NCBI GenBank assembly: GCA_035764005.1
Contig: DASTZZ010000019.1
Span: forward strand, 144,915-208,914
Source: Terriglobales bacterium
GTDB taxonomy: Bacteria > Acidobacteriota > Terriglobia > Terriglobales > Acidobacteriaceae
Direction: 5' to 3'
DNA: 64,000 bases
The notes beneath the pieces were generated by a model. That model did not search any database. It worked only from the letters and a program-made list of their open reading frames with translations, and was not told where the DNA came from. Below are positions 8,852-17,224 of this stretch, in pieces (position 1 is the stretch's first letter; the number at the start of each line of letters is the position of its first letter). The position numbers and the translations under genes were made by a program.

Positions 8852-9600
8852 AATACACCCTCGGCGAACTGATGGTCGCCGCTGCTGCGCGCGAGATTCG
8901 CGATGGCGAAGTTGTCTTCGTCGGCATGCGCCTGCCGCTCATCGCGTTCGTCGTTGCCAAGCGCACGCACGCTCCGAACTGCATCGGTTTATTCGAAAAC
9001 GGCGTCATCCGCAGTACGCCCGCGCCAGAGCTCATCTATACCATGGCTGATCCACCGAATCTGCTGGGCGCGACGCAGTGTCTCGACATGATGGGAGTAA
9101 TGAGTCTGCTCCAATCAGGACGAGTCAATTTAGGCTTTCTCGGCGCGGCCGAAGTAGACCGTTTCGGAAACCTGAACTCCACACAAGTACAGGGCCCAAA
9201 GGGCCCAATTCGTCTTCCCGGATCGGGAGGAGCCTGCGACATCGCTTCGCTCGCACAACGCTTCGTCGCCATGATCGACCACACGCCTCAGCGCCTGCCC
9301 GAGCGCGTGTCGTACATCACAAGCCCCGGCAACGGCGATGGACCAGGCTACCGAAAGCGTCGCGGTCTGCCTCGCGGCGGACCGGCAGCCATCATCACCA
9401 CCAAGGCCGTTTTGCGCTTTGGAGAGGACGCGGAAGCTTACCTGCATTCCCATCATCCCGAGGTGACCGTCGAAGAGGTGATCGCCTCGACAGGCTGGAA
9501 GCTCCGAGTACATGACAACGTAAGCGAAACTCCGCCGCCCTCGCCCGAGGAATTGCGCGCAATTCGCGACTACGACAAAAAGGGCTTCTGGACCTCTTAA
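8848..9600 (+). CDS. CoA-transferase family I, beta-type subunit (glutaconate CoA-transferase B / IpdB-like)
   Basis: 250 residues from ATG 8848, overlapping the crotonase stop. It has the beta-subunit fold of family I CoA-transferases: 'FVGMRLPLIAFVVAKRTHAPN', 'LFENGVI' holding the Glu position, and 'GFLGAAEVDRFGNLNST' followed by 'RLPGSGGACDIASLA'. These resemble glutaconate CoA-transferase subunit B and the mycobacterial IpdB ring-cleavage hydrolase, which act only with an alpha partner. No alpha subunit is encoded in this window: the upstream gene is the crotonase and the downstream gene is a PHP pseudogene. The alpha gene must be elsewhere or missing. Confidence 0.8.
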   Translation: MKYTLGELMVAAAAREIRDGEVVFVGMRLPLIAFVVAKRTHAPNCIGLFENGVIRSTPAPELIYTMADPPNLLGATQCLDMMGVMSLLQSGRVNLGFLGAAEVDRFGNLNSTQVQGPKGPIRLPGSGGACDIASLAQRFVAMIDHTPQRLPERVSYITSPGNGDGPGYRKRRGLPRGGPAAIITTKAVLRFGEDAEAYLHSHHPEVTVEEVIASTGWKLRVHDNVSETPPPSPEELRAIRDYDKKGFWTS

Positions 9601-9699
9601 GCTGAACAGCATCGTTTCGGACGAGTGGTCACCGCATATGAGTGAGCCTCCCACATCGGCACTCTCGCGCATCTCACAAGCGACGGGGACTCCAGGCGA

Positions 9700-10386
9700 A
9701 TGCCCAGACGGCAAGCAAGCACTTTAACGAACGCGCAGATTGCTGAGCTGCTCGCGCGCGAAGCAGTAAGGGCGAAGATGCCGGCACAGAAAGCATTGCG
9801 TCGTGCGTCCCGCCCCAGCGTTGTTCTGGCCGGAAGAAGCTGCCGAGCTGCATCGCACGGGACGGTCTCTCACCGAACTCACTGCAGTTGGACCTTTTCT
9901 ACAGCGGCTCATCGCAGCGTGGCTCGACAATCCGCCTGAAGTTCCAGAGCCGCCCGATGTTCGCCAAGGATTTCTCACGTTGACCGACGCCCGCGCCACG
10001 CTGGCTGCTAATCGTGCGTGGCTGCGGGGAGTCAAAGGCGACTTGCAGATGCACAGCACCTGGAGTGATCGCGAAGGCACGATTGCAGAAATGGCCACGG
10101 CAGCAGTGGAGCGTGGCTATGAGTACATGGCCATCACGGACCACTCCAAAGGATTCAAAATTGCCGGCGGCATCGACGAGCAGCAACTGCTCCGACAAGC
10201 TGATGAGATTGCCAAGGTCAACGCTCAGCTTCGCAAAAGTGGGCACAGGCTGACAGAGCTGCGTTCCATAGAGCTGAACCTCAATCCGCGGGGCGAAGGC
10301 GACATGGAGTCCTCCTGTTTTCCCGGACTGGATCTCGTTCTCGGCTGCTTCCATTCCTCCTTGCGCACGAAAGAAGACCAGACCAC
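9700..10386 (+). pseudogene. N-terminal half of an HhH-PHP domain protein (PolX-like PHP family), frameshifted and truncated
   Basis: The frame from 9700 encodes 'LTNAQIAELLAREAV...QKALRRASR', the helical start of a PolX-like HhH/PHP family. The continuation ('LFWPEEAAELHRTGRSLTEL') lies in the +1 frame from about 9818, so there is a frameshift near 9814-9821. The second frame contains the HhH-like part, then the PHP domain: 'KGDLQMHSTWSDREGTIAEM', 'YEYMAITDHSKGFKIAGGID', 'SIELNLNPRGEGDME' and 'LDLVLGCFHSSL'. Homology stops abruptly at 'RTKEDQT' (about 10383). The missing C-terminal half is found at 47880-48299 on the opposite strand. The metal-dependent phosphoesterase site cannot be complete here. 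Confidence 0.75.
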
Positions 10387-10527
10387 ATCTCATTCCTCCG
10401 CCATGCCTCGGCTCTCAAGTCTACCGCTTCGAGGCTGTGGAGTTTAGAGATTCGCGGCTCAGCGATTTCCGCATTTGACGACACTCCTGCAGCGAACTAA
10501 CATGCTGCGCGCAATTTGGAGGTGTGT

Positions 10528-11355
10528 ATGTCTATGGAGGGAAAGACCGCTCTGATTACGGGAAGCTCGCGCGGGATCGGCCGCGGCATTGCCCTGAAGT
10601 TAGCCGAACGAGGCGCACGCGTCGCCGTGCATTACTACCGCAATCGGGATGCTGCCGAAGCAACGCTGGACCAAATCGGAAAACTCGGCTCTTCGGGAAT
10701 TCTGGTCCAGGCCGACGTGTCCAAGCCGGAAGAAATCAGCCGCATGTTTCAGCAGGTTCGCGCCGAATTCAAGTCGCTGGATATTTTCGTCGCCAATGCC
10801 CGCCCCGAGGCTCCGACTTTCTACCAGGCTCCAATGGAGATCACCCTCGACAAGTGGGACACCGCAGTCGACTCCCAAGCCAAGGCATTTCTCATCGCCG
10901 TGCGCGAAGCGGCTCCCATTATGTCGAGCGGCGGACGCATCGTCGCCATTTCCTTCGCGCCCGGCGGACGCTTTGGCAGCTGGCAGCCCTGGGTAGCGAT
11001 GGGCGCGGCGAAGGCGGCGATGGAAGTCCTGGTGCGCTATTTCGCCGTAGCTCTGGCGAGTCGAGGCATTACAGTAAATACCATCAGCCCCGGCTGGATC
11101 GAAGACAGCGTTCTGAACAGCTTGCCTGAAGCGTTCCAAAATGGGCTGCGCGATTGGCAGGAGCGTGGATGGACTCCCATGGGCCGTCTCGGGACTCCGG
11201 CCGACATCGGCAATGCCGTTGCCCTGATCTGCTCCAAAGAAGCAGGCTGGATCACAGGTCAACTCATTGACGTGGATGGCGGCGCCTCGCTCGTCGACGC
11301 CCACCTCCCACTGGAGTTTCAAGGCATCGCCAGGCAGGCAAAGGCCGCAGCCTGA
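10528..11355 (+). CDS. SDR-family oxidoreductase lacking the canonical Tyr
   Basis: 275 residues from ATG 10528, preceded by GGAGG at 10518-10522. The Rossmann motif is 'TGSSRGIGRG', with 'ADVSKPEEI' and 'FVANARPEAP' replacing the usual NNAG. Overall it resembles the enoyl-ACP reductase III (FabL)-like branch of short-chain dehydrogenases. In 'SWQPWVAMGAAKAAME' the catalytic Lys162 is present. However, the classical YxxxK position is Met158 and the FabI/FabL-type Yx6K position is Trp155, so the catalytic Tyr is missing by either scheme. It may be a diverged enzyme with altered chemistry or a non-catalytic NAD(P)-binding protein. Stands alone. Confidence 0.82.
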   Translation: MSMEGKTALITGSSRGIGRGIALKLAERGARVAVHYYRNRDAAEATLDQIGKLGSSGILVQADVSKPEEISRMFQQVRAEFKSLDIFVANARPEAPTFYQAPMEITLDKWDTAVDSQAKAFLIAVREAAPIMSSGGRIVAISFAPGGRFGSWQPWVAMGAAKAAMEVLVRYFAVALASRGITVNTISPGWIEDSVLNSLPEAFQNGLRDWQERGWTPMGRLGTPADIGNAVALICSKEAGWITGQLIDVDGGASLVDAHLPLEFQGIARQAKAAA

Positions 11356-11416
11356 CATCGCGACCAGTGCCGCGAGTTTGATGATGATCGCTCAGTGCTA
11401 CCCTAGGGCCGTGTAC

Positions 11417-12193
11417 ATGCGACTCTTTCTGCTGCTCGGGATCGTGTTCCTCGCAGCTGCGGCAGCGCAACCGCAAGAAGATCAGAGCATCTGGCGAACG
11501 TGGCAGGACGAGAAGAAGCTGATTGTGGTTACCACGTCGGATTGGAACGCGGTGGAGGGAACACTCATCCGCTACGAACGCCGCGGTCGCGAGTGGATCA
11601 AGGTGAGCGAACCGATTCCCGTTGTGGTCGGACGCGCGGGCATGGCCTGGGATCCGGGGCTCACCAGGGAGAGTCCGGATCGCTATCCCGGCCCAGTCAA
11701 GCACGAAGGCGACGGACGCTCACCTTCCGGCGTCTTTGCGCTAAAGAGCGGAACCTTCGGATTCGCCAGTGAACTCGCCGGATCGCGCATGTACACGCCG
11801 CTCACGCCCACGATCGAGTGCGTCGATGATCCCACTTCGCGCTATTACGGCAGGATCGTCGACCGCGAGAAAGTGGATCAGGTGGACTGGAAGAGCTCTG
11901 AGAAGATGAGCTCGATTCCGGAGTATCGGTGGGGAGTAGTTGTGAATTACAACACCGACAATCCGGTACACGGAGACGGTTCCTGCATCTTCCTCCACCA
12001 ATGGAGCCGACCAGGGAACGGAACCGCCGGATGCACCGCCATGTCTCCGCACGACATCGAAAATTTGGTGCACTGGGTCAGCGGTGAGGAGCCTGTAGCG
12101 CTGGTGCAGCTCCCTCGACCCGAATACGAACGTCTCCAAGTCCACTGGCAGCTTCCCGCGGCTAACACAAGATCTCCAGGCAAATCCCACTAA
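11417..12193 (+). CDS. L,D-transpeptidase family (YkuD-like) secreted protein
   Basis: 258 residues from ATG 11417, which gives a signal peptide (MRLFLLLGIVFLAAAAAQ). The catalytic core is near residues 180-210: 'IFLHQWSRPGNGTAGCTAM' supplies the His and the nucleophilic Cys of the HxnGC(x)R/M YkuD motif. 'GDGRSPSGVFALKSGTFGF' is the typical upstream loop (GDGxTPxG). Enzymes of this branch cross-link or trim peptidoglycan stem peptides in the periplasm; the precise reaction is not known. The usual Arg after the Cys is replaced by Met, as in the broader ErfK-like group. Confidence 0.85.
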   Translation: MRLFLLLGIVFLAAAAAQPQEDQSIWRTWQDEKKLIVVTTSDWNAVEGTLIRYERRGREWIKVSEPIPVVVGRAGMAWDPGLTRESPDRYPGPVKHEGDGRSPSGVFALKSGTFGFASELAGSRMYTPLTPTIECVDDPTSRYYGRIVDREKVDQVDWKSSEKMSSIPEYRWGVVVNYNTDNPVHGDGSCIFLHQWSRPGNGTAGCTAMSPHDIENLVHWVSGEEPVALVQLPRPEYERLQVHWQLPAANTRSPGKSH

Positions 12194-12291
12194 GTTCCGT
12201 TATTGCGCGTGCTTCCCCGGGTAACTCTGACTTTCGTAATGTGGCGACAAATCTATAGGTTGCTACACTCCCGAATTCAGGGACAACTTAC

Positions 12292-13410
12292 GTGCGCATT
12301 CTCGCCGATACCGACCTGCTCGTGTTTACCTATACCCTCGGTAGAATCTTGTTTGTCTCTCCATTTCAACTCATGCTCAGCAGAGGTCGGCGGGCCATTC
12401 CAAAATCTTTACAAATGGAAGAGGTCTCTCCAGAATCGCTCAGTGAAAACCAGACAGAATACCTTCAGGCGTATGACGGCAAGTTCGCGGAACTGAATTA
12501 CCAGCCCACTGCCACTTACCGCGCGAGTAACTTCGGTCAAAATCTAATTCGAAGCTACGTCAATCCGCTCGAGCCGGTACGAGCGATCGTGATGATCGTG
12601 GAAGTTACCGTGAACGTCAATCGAGTTGCGAGCAGTGCGCACAGCTGCACCATGGAGTTCATTACCCGGTTTACTGACGATACCGTGTTGGTGACGCGTA
12701 ACATGCAACGCAAGTCGTTGTTCGACGATCCTCCATTTCGCATTACGCAGGAGTGCCCGCAGACCACCCGTCCGAGTGAGCTTCGGCGCAAGCATCTCTC
12801 GAAGCTGCAAAAGTTAGGACGAACACCCATTTCTGCATCTTGCGATTTCGCCAGCATAGCGAAGGAGGTTCAGCAAGGACACGAGCGATTCTCGGCGTTT
12901 CAGTTGGAGCGAGGTGCGTATCGTGTGAATCCTGTTACGGATCGTTACGAGACCACTGCGAAGGTTCACTGGAGAGGTATTCGCAACCACTTCAATCCTG
13001 TTCTCCATGTGCAGCGCTTTCCGCGTTGGCGTTTCGCGACTGCAGCACTTATCGGAATCGCACTGCCGGTGCTTGCGTTGCTCCGGGTGGCTCCGCTCGC
13101 GGCCAACCACGCGCAGGGCTTGGGATTGCCCGGATCGCTGGCTTCCGGGTTGACGATGCTATCGGCTTACGCTTTGGCGGGCGCGGTGATCGGATACGGC
13201 GTGCGTACCAGCAACTTTCTTTGGAGCTTTATCTTTACTTATCTCGCGGTCGGCGCAATCGCAGGATTCCACATATCACCAATGCCTTACAGCACTCTAG
13301 CCGGATCGATTGCTCACGTTGTAGCACGATGGGCGAAGCGCAGACGCTTGATCCTCAATCAAGCAAAGCCTTCTGTGCCACTACCGGCGCCCAAACCAGT
13401 GCCTTTTTGA
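12292..13410 (+). CDS. Hypothetical protein with C-terminal membrane domain
   Basis: 372 residues from GTG 12292; later in-frame ATGs at 12373 and 12415 are alternatives. I do not recognise the family. Residues 1-240 are soluble, with stretches such as 'VRAIVMIVEVTVNVNRVASS' and 'EFITRFTDDTVLVTRN' that look like beta strands. Residues 245-345 form about four hydrophobic helices ('FATAALIGIALPVLALLRV', 'SGLTMLSAYALAGAVIGYG', 'FLWSFIFTYLAVGAIAGF'). A short basic Pro-rich tail follows. The layout suggests an inner-membrane protein with a large cytoplasmic N-terminal domain. Stands alone. Confidence 0.6.
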   Translation: MRILADTDLLVFTYTLGRILFVSPFQLMLSRGRRAIPKSLQMEEVSPESLSENQTEYLQAYDGKFAELNYQPTATYRASNFGQNLIRSYVNPLEPVRAIVMIVEVTVNVNRVASSAHSCTMEFITRFTDDTVLVTRNMQRKSLFDDPPFRITQECPQTTRPSELRRKHLSKLQKLGRTPISASCDFASIAKEVQQGHERFSAFQLERGAYRVNPVTDRYETTAKVHWRGIRNHFNPVLHVQRFPRWRFATAALIGIALPVLALLRVAPLAANHAQGLGLPGSLASGLTMLSAYALAGAVIGYGVRTSNFLWSFIFTYLAVGAIAGFHISPMPYSTLAGSIAHVVARWAKRRRLILNQAKPSVPLPAPKPVPF

Positions 13411-13883
13411 AATAGCGGCCTCGAAAGTCTTTTCCGCAATTGGGATCTGCGTGGGTGAAGGTGCGAACGAACCACGCGCCCTCGCTGATCACAGCGTACG
13501 GCGTGCAATGACGTGCCGGTAACGTTCGCGGTGGAGTTCTCGGCGGATGCCGGCGTTGCGCCTACTGGGGTGTGGGTAGCGAATGGGTTTCCAGATGGAT
13601 GACCCCTGCAGCTCCTGCACTGAACATAAGATAGCGAGAAAAAAGTCGCAGGAAATCTGGGTAGCGGCTCAATGTCACCTCAAGCACCCTGACCTGATTC
13701 GTATCTCTCGGCAGAAGGCCACCGCCCAGGGGTGCCGATCCCTGGGATAAGTCTCCATCTGTACCTCTTAATTTTCCAAACCCCCAGCGCGATCAAACGT
13801 CTTACTATGACCGGCCGTTCCTGTTGGGGAAGATTTGCTCGCCCAAGGAAATCTCAGCACGCGCAATGCAGGGAGGAATTCTG
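13411..13883. other. 473-nt non-coding gap before the first orphan permease
   Basis: I find no convincing gene, RNA or repeat here. The sequence is mixed in composition with scattered short GC-rich palindromes, and it ends in the ribosome site of the permease gene. Confidence 0.4.
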
Positions 13884-16313
13884 ATGGAAGGTCTTATGCA
13901 GGATGTCCGTTATGCCATTCGGATGCTGCTCCGCACTCCTGGCCCTACGGCGATTGCTGTGCTCACGCTTGCTTTGGGAATTGGGGCGACCACCGGAATC
14001 TTCAGCCTCGTCGATGCAGTGCTTCTTCGTCCGTTGCCGTATCCCCAGCCTGGCCAGCTGGTGCGTGTGTTCACGGTCTTGCCAACCCAGCCCCACTTTC
14101 CCATCGCCGTTGCCGACTTCTACGACTTCCGTGAGCGCGCGTCGGTTTTTTCCAGCTCCGCTTTGTACGCCGAGCGCGACCTCGATCTCACGCTGAGCGA
14201 TCGGCCTGAGCATCTTTCGGGAATGGCGGTCACGCATGAATATTTCCGCGTGCTCGGGTATAACCCAATGCTGGGGCGCGACTTTGAGGAAAAAGAGGAA
14301 TACAAGAACAACAACCACGTGGTCATCTTGAGCGACCGCTTCTGGCGAACGCACTTCCAGGCCGATCCGAATATCGTTGGAAAAACCCTGCAGCTTTCCG
14401 GACAACCGTTTACCGTCATCGGCGTCATGCCTGCCGGCGTGCTGCACGTGGGCGGAGATTTTCACTCTCCGGCGCATGGCGACAGCGTGGATCTCTGGTG
14501 GCCGCTTGCGCTGCAACCGCACACGCCCGAGGGGTGTGATCGCGGCTGCCACTACTTGAATATGGTGGCGCGTCTCAAATCGGGAATTTCGGTTGCTGCG
14601 GCGAGCGCCGCGATGAACGCGGCCGCCGAGCAGCTTCGCCGCGAGCTCCCCGAGTACGATGCCCATACCCTTATCGTTCCACTAAAAGAAGAGATCGTCG
14701 GCCGCGCGCGACTGATGCTGATCATCCTTATGGGAACAGTCGCGTTCCTCCTGTTCATCGCGTGCGTGAACGTAGCCAATCTCGCACTCACCCGGGCTAC
14801 AGCTCGCTACCGCGAGATTGCGATTCGCTCCGTCCTCGGCGCTGCCGCCTGGCGCATCATTCGCCAGCTGCTAACGGAAAGTTTTCTGCTCGCGTTTCTC
14901 GGATGTGCATTTGGACTGATCCTGGCCGAAGGCGGCGTCCGCGCACTGGTAGCTCTCAGCCCGAAGAAAATTCCAAGATTGCAGCTAGTCCACATCGACA
15001 CCCAGGTACTGCTGTTTGCCGTGATCATCACCGCTGTAACGGCATTACTGTTCGGCCTGGCGCCCGCTCTTGCCTTGGCCAGAACCAACCCCAATGCGTC
15101 GCTTAAAGACGGGGATCGCACTTCGAGCTCCGGGGGAACTCGCGCTCATCTTCGTTATGCTCTGGTGACCTCGGAAGTAGCTCTCGCGCTGATACTGCTT
15201 ACCGGCGCTGGACTGTTGCTGCGCACGTTTGTGAACCTTGAGCATGTGGACGCCGGATTTAATCCTGCCGGCGCCATCACTTTTCACATCGATCTTCCTG
15301 GGAAGCGCTACCCCGATCAAGCCGACCGCATTCGCTTCTACCAAAACTTGGCCGACCGCCTGCAAACTCTTCCTGGCGTTCAATCGGTTGGCATCGGCTC
15401 CGATATTCCATGGACCGGCTACGACGAAAACAGTTCGTTCGAGATGGCGGGCGTTCCGTCTGATCCGAATCGTTCGCCGGAAGCGAGATACCATTTCGCC
15501 TCGCCCGATTACTTCCGGGCCTTGGAAATTCCGCTGCTGGCCGGACGATTCTTTCAACTCACCGATGCTCCGAAAGCTCCGCCGGTAGTGATCGTCAACC
15601 ATGCCCTCGCGCAGAAATTTTTTCCCGGACAGGATGCGGTTGGAAAACGCCTTGATATCTGGGGATCCAAAAACGTCAGCATTGTGGGAGTTATCGGGGA
15701 CGTTAAAGACACACCCGACGCATCATCAACCAAGCCGGCCTTCTACTGGCCGGATTGGCAGTTTAACGATGGCGATGAACGGATCGTGACCCTGCGCGCC
15801 ACTGGCGATCTGGACTCACTGGCCGCGGAGCTGCCGAAGCAAGTTCTCGCGCTCGACAAGGATCTCCCTATCACCAACATAAAGGCGCTGGAAGAGGTCG
15901 GCGCACATGCAATCTCGAGCGCAAAGTTCAGCCTGATGGTGGTGGGGACCTTTGCGGGTCTGGCGCTTGTACTCGCGGCCATCGGCATATTCGGCGTCGT
16001 TTCCTATTCGGTAACCCAGCGCACGCATGAGATTGGCATTCGCATGGCTCTCGGCGCCAGCCAGCAAAATGTGCTCGGCATGATCCTGAAGGAGGGAGCG
16101 ATCCTGGGTGCCTTTGGAGTGGGCGCAGGCGTGATCGCGGCTTTCGCGCTGACCCGCGTGATGCGCGGCCTTCTTTATCACGTTAGCGCTTCCGATCCGT
16201 GGACGTTCCTGGCGGTTGCGCTCGCCTTGGTGACGATCACGCTCATTGCCTGCTATATACCGGCGCGACGTGCTCTTCACGTCGAGCCCCTCGTGGCTCT
16301 GCGGTACGAGTAA
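13884..16313 (+). CDS. ABC transporter permease, acidobacterial duplicated orphan permease type (MacB/FtsX fold)
   Basis: 809 residues from ATG 13884, preceded by GGGAGGAAT; an upstream in-frame ATG at 13866 lacks a good site. The first half has 'VRYAIRMLLRTPGPTAIAVL' and 'LALGIGATTGIFSLVDAVLLR', the MacB-PCD periplasmic core domain, then three FtsX helices ('LIILMGTVAFLLFIACVNVA'). The second half repeats the PCD plus FtsX arrangement and ends 'PARRALHVEPLVALRYE'. This duplicated architecture without an ATPase domain is diagnostic of the orphan permease family expanded in Acidobacteriota. No ATPase gene is adjacent. The function is unknown; mechanotransmission or export of peptides or lipids with an ATPase encoded elsewhere is inference. 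Confidence 0.9.
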   Translation: MEGLMQDVRYAIRMLLRTPGPTAIAVLTLALGIGATTGIFSLVDAVLLRPLPYPQPGQLVRVFTVLPTQPHFPIAVADFYDFRERASVFSSSALYAERDLDLTLSDRPEHLSGMAVTHEYFRVLGYNPMLGRDFEEKEEYKNNNHVVILSDRFWRTHFQADPNIVGKTLQLSGQPFTVIGVMPAGVLHVGGDFHSPAHGDSVDLWWPLALQPHTPEGCDRGCHYLNMVARLKSGISVAAASAAMNAAAEQLRRELPEYDAHTLIVPLKEEIVGRARLMLIILMGTVAFLLFIACVNVANLALTRATARYREIAIRSVLGAAAWRIIRQLLTESFLLAFLGCAFGLILAEGGVRALVALSPKKIPRLQLVHIDTQVLLFAVIITAVTALLFGLAPALALARTNPNASLKDGDRTSSSGGTRAHLRYALVTSEVALALILLTGAGLLLRTFVNLEHVDAGFNPAGAITFHIDLPGKRYPDQADRIRFYQNLADRLQTLPGVQSVGIGSDIPWTGYDENSSFEMAGVPSDPNRSPEARYHFASPDYFRALEIPLLAGRFFQLTDAPKAPPVVIVNHALAQKFFPGQDAVGKRLDIWGSKNVSIVGVIGDVKDTPDASSTKPAFYWPDWQFNDGDERIVTLRATGDLDSLAAELPKQVLALDKDLPITNIKALEEVGAHAISSAKFSLMVVGTFAGLALVLAAIGIFGVVSYSVTQRTHEIGIRMALGASQQNVLGMILKEGAILGAFGVGAGVIAAFALTRVMRGLLYHVSASDPWTFLAVALALVTITLIACYIPARRALHVEPLVALRYE

Positions 16314-16424
16314 GACGCCTCGCTCAAATATTCACGAGCGCCCGCGGAACTATGACACTCGTTGTCATATATGGAGTTTTATCGTCTCTCTCCATATCGG
16401 GGAACTTCCCCGCGGGAGGGATTT

Positions 16425-16964
16425 ATGAACGTCACGGAACACTCTCCGGACATCTTCGCATCGGCAGTGGGTATTAACGACTTGTTGCTACAAGAGCTCG
16501 ATGAAGAGGTCAAGAAGACACGCAGGACCTTGGAACGAGTTCCGGCGGACAAGAAAGAGTTTGCGCCGCATGCCAAATCGACTCCCTTGGGAAGTCTGGC
16601 GCCGCATGTCGCCCAGCTTGGCGAGTTCGGTGTTACCGTGTTGACCACGCCAGGACTCGATTTCGGGGCCGGAAGTTGGGTTCCGGTACAGTTCGAATCA
16701 GGAAAGCAACTGGCGCAGATCTTCGATGAAGGTGCGGACAAAGTGCGCCGCGCGCTGCGGTCCGTGCCCGATCAGGCGTGGACTGAATCGTGGCAGCTCA
16801 GCTTTCAGGGTCAACCAATCTTTCAGGGGTCTCGCTTCCTTGCCTATCGTGCGATGTTTTTGAACCACCTGATTCATCATCGCGCGCAGCTCGGGGTCTA
16901 TCTCCGCCTGACGGGAAACGCAGTTCCGGCTACTTATGGACCTTCGGCGGATGAAGCATTGTGA
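16425..16964 (+). CDS. DinB-family protein
   Basis: 179 residues from ATG 16425, preceded by GGGAGGG. The helix-rich sequence has the three His ligands of DinB proteins: His in 'LGSLAPHVAQLGEFG', and two in 'MFLNHLIHHRAQLGVYLRL'. DinB/YfiT proteins are metal-binding four-helix bundles, some thiol-dependent transferases, most of unknown role. The 'FLNHLIHHRAQL' signature is strong. It sits between two orphan permease genes on the same strand, 111 nt after the first, an arrangement seen often enough in Acidobacteriota to suggest co-regulation, though not proof of joint function. Confidence 0.85.
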   Translation: MNVTEHSPDIFASAVGINDLLLQELDEEVKKTRRTLERVPADKKEFAPHAKSTPLGSLAPHVAQLGEFGVTVLTTPGLDFGAGSWVPVQFESGKQLAQIFDEGADKVRRALRSVPDQAWTESWQLSFQGQPIFQGSRFLAYRAMFLNHLIHHRAQLGVYLRLTGNAVPATYGPSADEAL

Positions 16965-17224
16965 GTGCGGACACGCGCGACGAGATATTTAATACCCAAG
17001 ATGTGCCGGATCGACGCACCTCAAAACCCAACATCTTGGGATCGAAAAATGAAGAACGCGGATTTACTCGGCTTAACTCTTTTGAATGACGGATTTTACG
17101 AAAAAAGGGAGGGGGAGGGGGCTACTAGCTTGGGTCAGGCGCTGCGGGCCGCGCTCCGCACGGACAGAAATTCTCCATAACCGACTTGCGTCACGCACGT
17201 CAAAACTTCATCCGAGGAGGACGA

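Noticed and set aside
12840..13415. 191-codon frame overlapping the membrane hypothetical
   Set aside because: The overlapping frame at 12292-13410 has genuine membrane helices; this one is Arg/Ser-rich with no structure.
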